A DNA stretch of 64,000 nt from Euleptes europaea (taxonomy: Eukaryota > Chordata > Lepidosauria > Squamata > Sphaerodactylidae). The stretch is taken from the NCBI RefSeq assembly GCF_029931775.1, contig NC_079312.1, positions 8,935,821 through 8,999,820 on the forward strand, in the 5' to 3' direction. Positions 58,616 through 64,000 of this stretch are shown in pieces. Every line of letters starts with the position of its first letter. Position 1 is the stretch's first letter. Position numbers and translations under genes: made by a program. The notes under the pieces are model-generated. The model did not search any database. It was not told the origin of the DNA and was given only the letters and a program-made list of their open reading frames with translations.

Positions 58616-58959
58616 ACATGGGATTGTTGGTACCACAGTTGGTGATTTTGCAAAGGAAAGGTCCGCACAGTTGTCATGTTTGTGGGGGGGGGGAGGGATT
58701 CTGTCCCTCTTTCCCCGAACAACTATTTGGTACAACATTCACGCAAGCAGCAAGCAAAGCAAGATATAGGATGCTAACATACGGACATAAACCTTCTGAC
58801 TATTAGTAAACACAAGTAGTAAATACTGTTTACACAAGAACGGCTATGCTGGATGAGACCTAAACATCTATCATTCTATTACACTTAATTCTTGCCCCTC
58901 TTTTAAGGAGCTCAGAGTTTTCCTGTCCTGTCACATTTTTTTAAAGCTCATCCTTTCTC

Positions 58960-59155
58960 TGGAGAGCATAGGGCAGTTTACCAGGTTTTTCCCTTCTCCA
59001 TTTTATCCTCACAACAATCCTGTGAGGTAGGGTAGGTTGAAAGCACATGACTGGTCAAAAGTTACCCAGTGAACTTTATGGCTGAGTGGGGATTTGGATG
59101 CGGGTCCCCCAGATCCTAGTCTGATACTCTAACCACTACATCCCACTGCCTCCTT
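58960..59155 (-). mobile_element. MIR/CORE-type tRNA SINE
   Basis: The plus strand reads 'attttatcctcacaacaatc', 'tgtgaggtagggtaggttga' and 'ccagatcctagtctgatact', then 'ctaaccactacatcccactg'. This is the reverse complement of a tRNA-headed CORE-like SINE. Confidence 0.7.
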
Positions 59156-59404
59156 TGGGAACTATGGAAGATATTAAGATGACAGCAGCCGGTGAGATGT
59201 GAAGCTTAGAAAGTCAGGAAAGGAATCACCCAGATTCTTCATCCTCAACAACTGTTACAGATATACTTCCTCTGAATATGGAAGTTCTACTTCACCAGCA
59301 GGGCTAACCACTGTTGTGATAAAATGTGTTGAATTCCATTCTGAAAGTCTTCACCACACCGTGCATCAGTGAACTCAGTGGACCCAAAATTCTCTTTCAG
59401 GATA

Positions 59405-59620
59405 GTTTCAGAGGGTAACTGTATTGGTCTGCACTAGAAGAGCTAGATTTGAGTCTAGTAGCACCTTAGAGAATGAGATGTCTGGGGTATGAGCTTTCAA
59501 GAGTCAAATCTCCCTTCATCAGATAAAAGATATTTGACTCTCCAAAGCTTATACATCAAACATCTCATTGGTCTCTAAGGTGCTATTGGACTCAAATGTA
59601 GCTCTAAAATTCCCTTTGAT
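59405..59620. mobile_element. Foldback repeat, diverged relative
   Basis: 'gagtctagtagcaccttaga' on the left and 'tctctaaggtgctattggac' on the right are inverted partners. The core is 'gggtatgagctttcaagagt'. It is an older relative of the 51,184 family. Confidence 0.7.
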
Positions 59621-59704
59621 TTCCTTTCCTGTTCTCCCAAATATGTCTTGTTCGATTGTGGGCACCGCCCGTTTTGAGAAAAGTTTTTACAGTGCCTAAC
59701 ACTG

Positions 59705-60000
59705 AGCCCCGTGGCGCAGAGTGGTAAGCTGCAGTATTGCAGTCCAAGCTCTGCTCACAACCTGAGTTCGATCTCAACGGAAGTTGGTTTCAGGTAGCTG
59801 GCTCAAGGTTTACTCAGCCTTCCATCCTTCCGAAATCGGTCAAATGAGTACCCAGCTTGCTGGGGGTAAAGGGAAGATGACTGGGGGAGGCACTGGCAAA
59901 CCACCCCGTAAAACAAAGTCTGCCTAGTAAAAGTCGGGATGTGACGTCACCCCATGGGTCAGGAATGACCCGGTGCTTGCACAGGGGACCTTTACCTTTA
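59705..60000 (+). mobile_element. Sauria SINE, full length
   Basis: tRNA-derived head 'gccccgtggcgcagagtggt', B-box-like 'gagttcgatctcaacgga', conserved body 'atgagtacccagcttgctgg', and BovB-related tail 'tcgggatgtgacgtcacccc' to 'gcacaggggacctttacctt'. This family is diagnostic of squamate genomes and is mobilised by RTE-type LINEs (family knowledge). Confidence 0.93.
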
Positions 60001-60232
60001 ACACTGTTCTTGCCCTGACCTGGATACCCCAGGTTAGCCTGATCTCATCAGATCTCAGAAGCTAAGCAGGGTCGACCCTGGCAAGTATTTGGATGGGAGA
60101 TCTCCAAGGAATAACAGGGTCGCTATGCAGAGGCAGTCAACAGCAAACCACTTCTGAACCTCTCTTGCCTTGAAAACCCTACAGGGTCGCCATAAGTTGG
60201 CTGTGACTTGACAGCAAAAACAACAACAATAC
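60000..60232 (+). mobile_element. 5S-rRNA-derived SINE, full length
   Basis: The head aligns with 5S rRNA: 'cctgatctcatcagatctca', 'gaagctaagcagggtcgacc' and 'ttggatgggagatctcca', which cover the internal A/C-box promoter. The tail 'gggtcgccataagttggctg' plus 'tgacttgacagca' matches the BovB 3' end, followed by a short (aac)n. It abuts the Sauria SINE. Confidence 0.93.
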
Positions 60233-60599
60233 TGCTTTATCAAATTAGGAGAGAAGGAGAGCAATTGCTCTCTACCCACTTTATGCACACAATTTATAAT
60301 GTCAGAATCCTCCAAAAGACGCAAAGGCAGGATTTGATTATTGATGCTAAAACTCTTCTTCTGCCTTTCGGTGTCACAAAAATGCTCCAGCGCTTCTTTA
60401 AAAATAAAAGTTGGTCTCTCCTAAAGCCTCCCTGTTTTCTGAACATTGTTGTTTATTGATTTACAACCTTTACTAATCACCTTTCCACGCTAAGGTGCCC
60501 AAGCATGATGTCCAATTTCTACCTGAATATCAACTCATTAAAAAAAGAACACCCCAATTAGTCAACCCCAAAGGTGATGGGTCTTCTGCAGAGAAAGTA

Positions 60600-60775
60600 C
60601 ATCAGTCAACCCCAAAGGGTTGGATCTTCTGCAGAGAAAGTACATAGAGCATTCCTGACAAGTATTCGTCCAGTCGCTGCTTGAAGACTGCCAGAGACGG
60701 GGAGCTCACCGCCTCCTTAGGCAGCCAATTCATACATACAGACAGATATAATTCTGCAAGTCCTCAGGATTCTCT
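60600..60775 (-). mobile_element. CR1 LINE fragment
   Basis: 'agtcgctgcttgaagactgc', 'gacggggagctcaccgcctc' and 'aggcagccaattcatac' match the reverse complement of the CR1 3' region. Confidence 0.65.
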
Positions 60776-60779
60776 TCCT

Positions 60780-61405
60780 GAAGATCATAACCCTGTCAAG
60801 CAAACTTTGGCTTGTCTTACCGTTTGGAGAAATTGGGAACATGTAACAACAACACAGATTAATGGTGAAATGGAAATGAGCAATGAAAATAGTTTTAAAC
60901 AGGCAAGAAATAGTTCACATATTGGTACTGTTTTCTTTCTTTGCCATGGGGGGACTGTACCCACGGATCTGTCCTTCTGGTAATGGGCACTTTGTGATTC
61001 CTGCCAGGCAAGCTTTATTCCTGGCAAGTAACTGCATGGGTGTCTAATCCAGACATTTCTCTGCCAACTTGTAAAACGCTGGGATCCAAATCATGTTTGT
61101 TGCCCTGTCACACTCTACCTTAATGCATATATTTTGAGTGTACAACAATGGTTTGGCCACAATGAGCATGTATATGGCCTTTCCCACACTTGGACCCTCC
61201 ATTCCTTATTAAGGGATGATCATTGAGAAAAGATGATGATTTAAATTTTTCCCCACAGGTGTGAATTCACAACCTGATGTATCACTGAAGTTCATGCTAC
61301 TGTTTTGCACAGGGTAAACAACTTGGCGGATTCAAGATCTTCCAGAGCTTTAAGAGCTTAGGACGTGGTGAGTGCTTTAATAATTTTTAAGGACTGAGTC
61401 ATCTC
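60780..61405. other. 3' flank of third ZNF gene
   Basis: No independent gene. At 61,150-61,400 scattered finger-like traces in reverse ('ccacacttggaccctcc', 'cccacaggtgtgaattcaca') suggest further eroded fingers beyond the present stop. Confidence 0.4.
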
Positions 61406-61411
61406 AAAAAC

Positions 61412-63260
<1,849 letters not shown>

Positions 63261-63264
63261 GCTT

Positions 63265-63570
63265 GGTCTCCAGGCCCCTGATCATCCTGCCCATCCGCAT
63301 GCCTCCCACTCATTTGTCTGTCCTTCCCCTGCCTGCCAATGCTCACAGCACCCTGCAGCCCTTTCCCGAGGCACTAGCAATGCGAGCCTCTGGAAGCAGG
63401 GATGGTGGAGTGCTAACAAGTGAGTGGACAGGGAAGGTGACAGTAGTGGGCCCTGTCAGAAGCCCTGGGCATTGGCAGCCCATCTCAGGGAATGCTGACG
63501 CCATCTCTGCCTCAGTCACATTTCGGCATTGAGAAGACATAATCCAGTACACAGAGAGGAGTTCTATTAG
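63265..63570. other. Stretch without an identifiable gene
   Basis: No family signature in either strand's open frames. Confidence 0.35.
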
Positions 63571-63574
63571 ATCA

Positions 63575-63925
63575 GGGGTCCTCAACACTTTTGAGCCTGC
63601 AGGCACTTTTGGAATTCTGACATGACACAGTGGGTGCAGCAACAAAACAGATGCCACAAAAATGGCTGCCACAGGAGCAGAGCTAGCTATAAAATGATGG
63701 TCACAGCTTAAGTTCAGTAATACAGTGCAGATCCTTGTGCTGTGGTGGCAGCTGCTGCCAAAGCAACATTTTAAAAAATCTGCAGTCAATCAAATTTCCA
63801 ATAGTCAATCAGAAGCCTTGCTGGGCAAAAGCCCTACCTAGCCCCACCCATTTTAGGAAACACCAGAAAAGGTCTTGGCATGCACTATGGCACACACAGG
63901 CACCACGTTGGGGACCCTCGTATTA
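63575..63925. mobile_element. hAT-type MITE
   Basis: 'caggggtcctcaacactttt' at the left and 'gcaccacgttggggaccctc' at the right form hAT-like inverted ends. The interior matches the split copy at 54,930-55,800 ('tgctgccaaagc', 'aaagcccta'). Confidence 0.75.
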
Positions 63926-64000
63926 GTTCATTCTCAGCCCTAAAAAGCAAACCAGGAGATAGCCAGTGACTTTGAACCCTGACACCATCTAAATGCAACT

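Noticed and set aside
59705-59780. Functional tRNA gene
   Set aside because: Only the tRNA-like promoter part is present and it runs into a conserved SINE body; no mature tRNA cloverleaf end is seen.
60000-60120. Functional 5S rRNA gene
   Set aside because: The 5S-like head has several changes and continues into a BovB-like tail with a short simple repeat, so it is a 5S-derived SINE.

Overview
The window looks like an intergenic-rich, repeat-laden stretch of a squamate reptile (lizard, possibly gecko-like) chromosome. The evidence is a Sauria-type tRNA SINE, a 5S-rRNA-derived SINE with a BovB-like tail, BovB (RTE), CR1 and L1 LINEs, Penelope-like elements, a DIRS element and hAT/Tigger DNA transposons, all interleaved with KRAB C2H2 zinc-finger (KZNF) exons. 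The species cannot be fixed from the sequence.

Layout. All host genes are KZNF genes on the minus strand. The core is a tandem segmental duplication with a period of about 26.6-27 kb. Unit A (about 1-26,640) has, in transcription order, a GC-rich promoter and untranslated exon 1 near 26.3 kb, a distal KRAB cassette (linker exon 24,755-24,840; KRAB-A 24,203-24,329; KRAB-B 21,784-21,876), a proximal KRAB cassette (20,896-20,981; 20,304-20,430; 19,941-20,033) and a decayed finger exon (10,039 down to about 5,925). Unit B (about 26,640-53,800) repeats this plan: promoter near 52.57 kb, distal cassette (49,962-50,047; 49,471-49,597; 47,690-47,779), proximal cassette (46,215-46,300; 45,597-45,723; KRAB-B missing) and an open finger exon (40,292-38,503; 16 good fingers). 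A third, more diverged finger exon (62,556-61,412) belongs to a gene whose KRAB part lies beyond the window. Exon phases (1-0, 0-1, 1-1, 1) let either cassette join the finger exon, and would also let the two cassettes be joined in tandem.

Mobile DNA has remodelled both units. The unit A intron between KRAB-B and the fingers holds a nest: a hAT element contains BovB, which contains DIRS, which contains a hAT MITE. The unit A finger exon is split by a Tigger/pogo transposon, whose transposase reading frame is fused in frame to the fingers, and by a solo LTR. Unit B carries a GTF2IRD2-type hAT transposase gene that is itself interrupted by an inverted-end Penelope-like element. A second inverted-end Penelope copy lies near 47.4 kb, and a longer copy with a GIY-YIG endonuclease ORF lies at 28.9-29.7 kb. 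Penelope ends carry a sequence that folds as a hammerhead ribozyme. The 53.8-64 kb part is mostly LINE, SINE and MITE debris around the third finger exon.

The most interesting points are the double-KRAB/one-finger-exon architecture, the finger-transposase fusion, the Penelope hammerhead and inverted-end structures, the nested insertions, and a perfect 62-bp inverted repeat near 55.4 kb.
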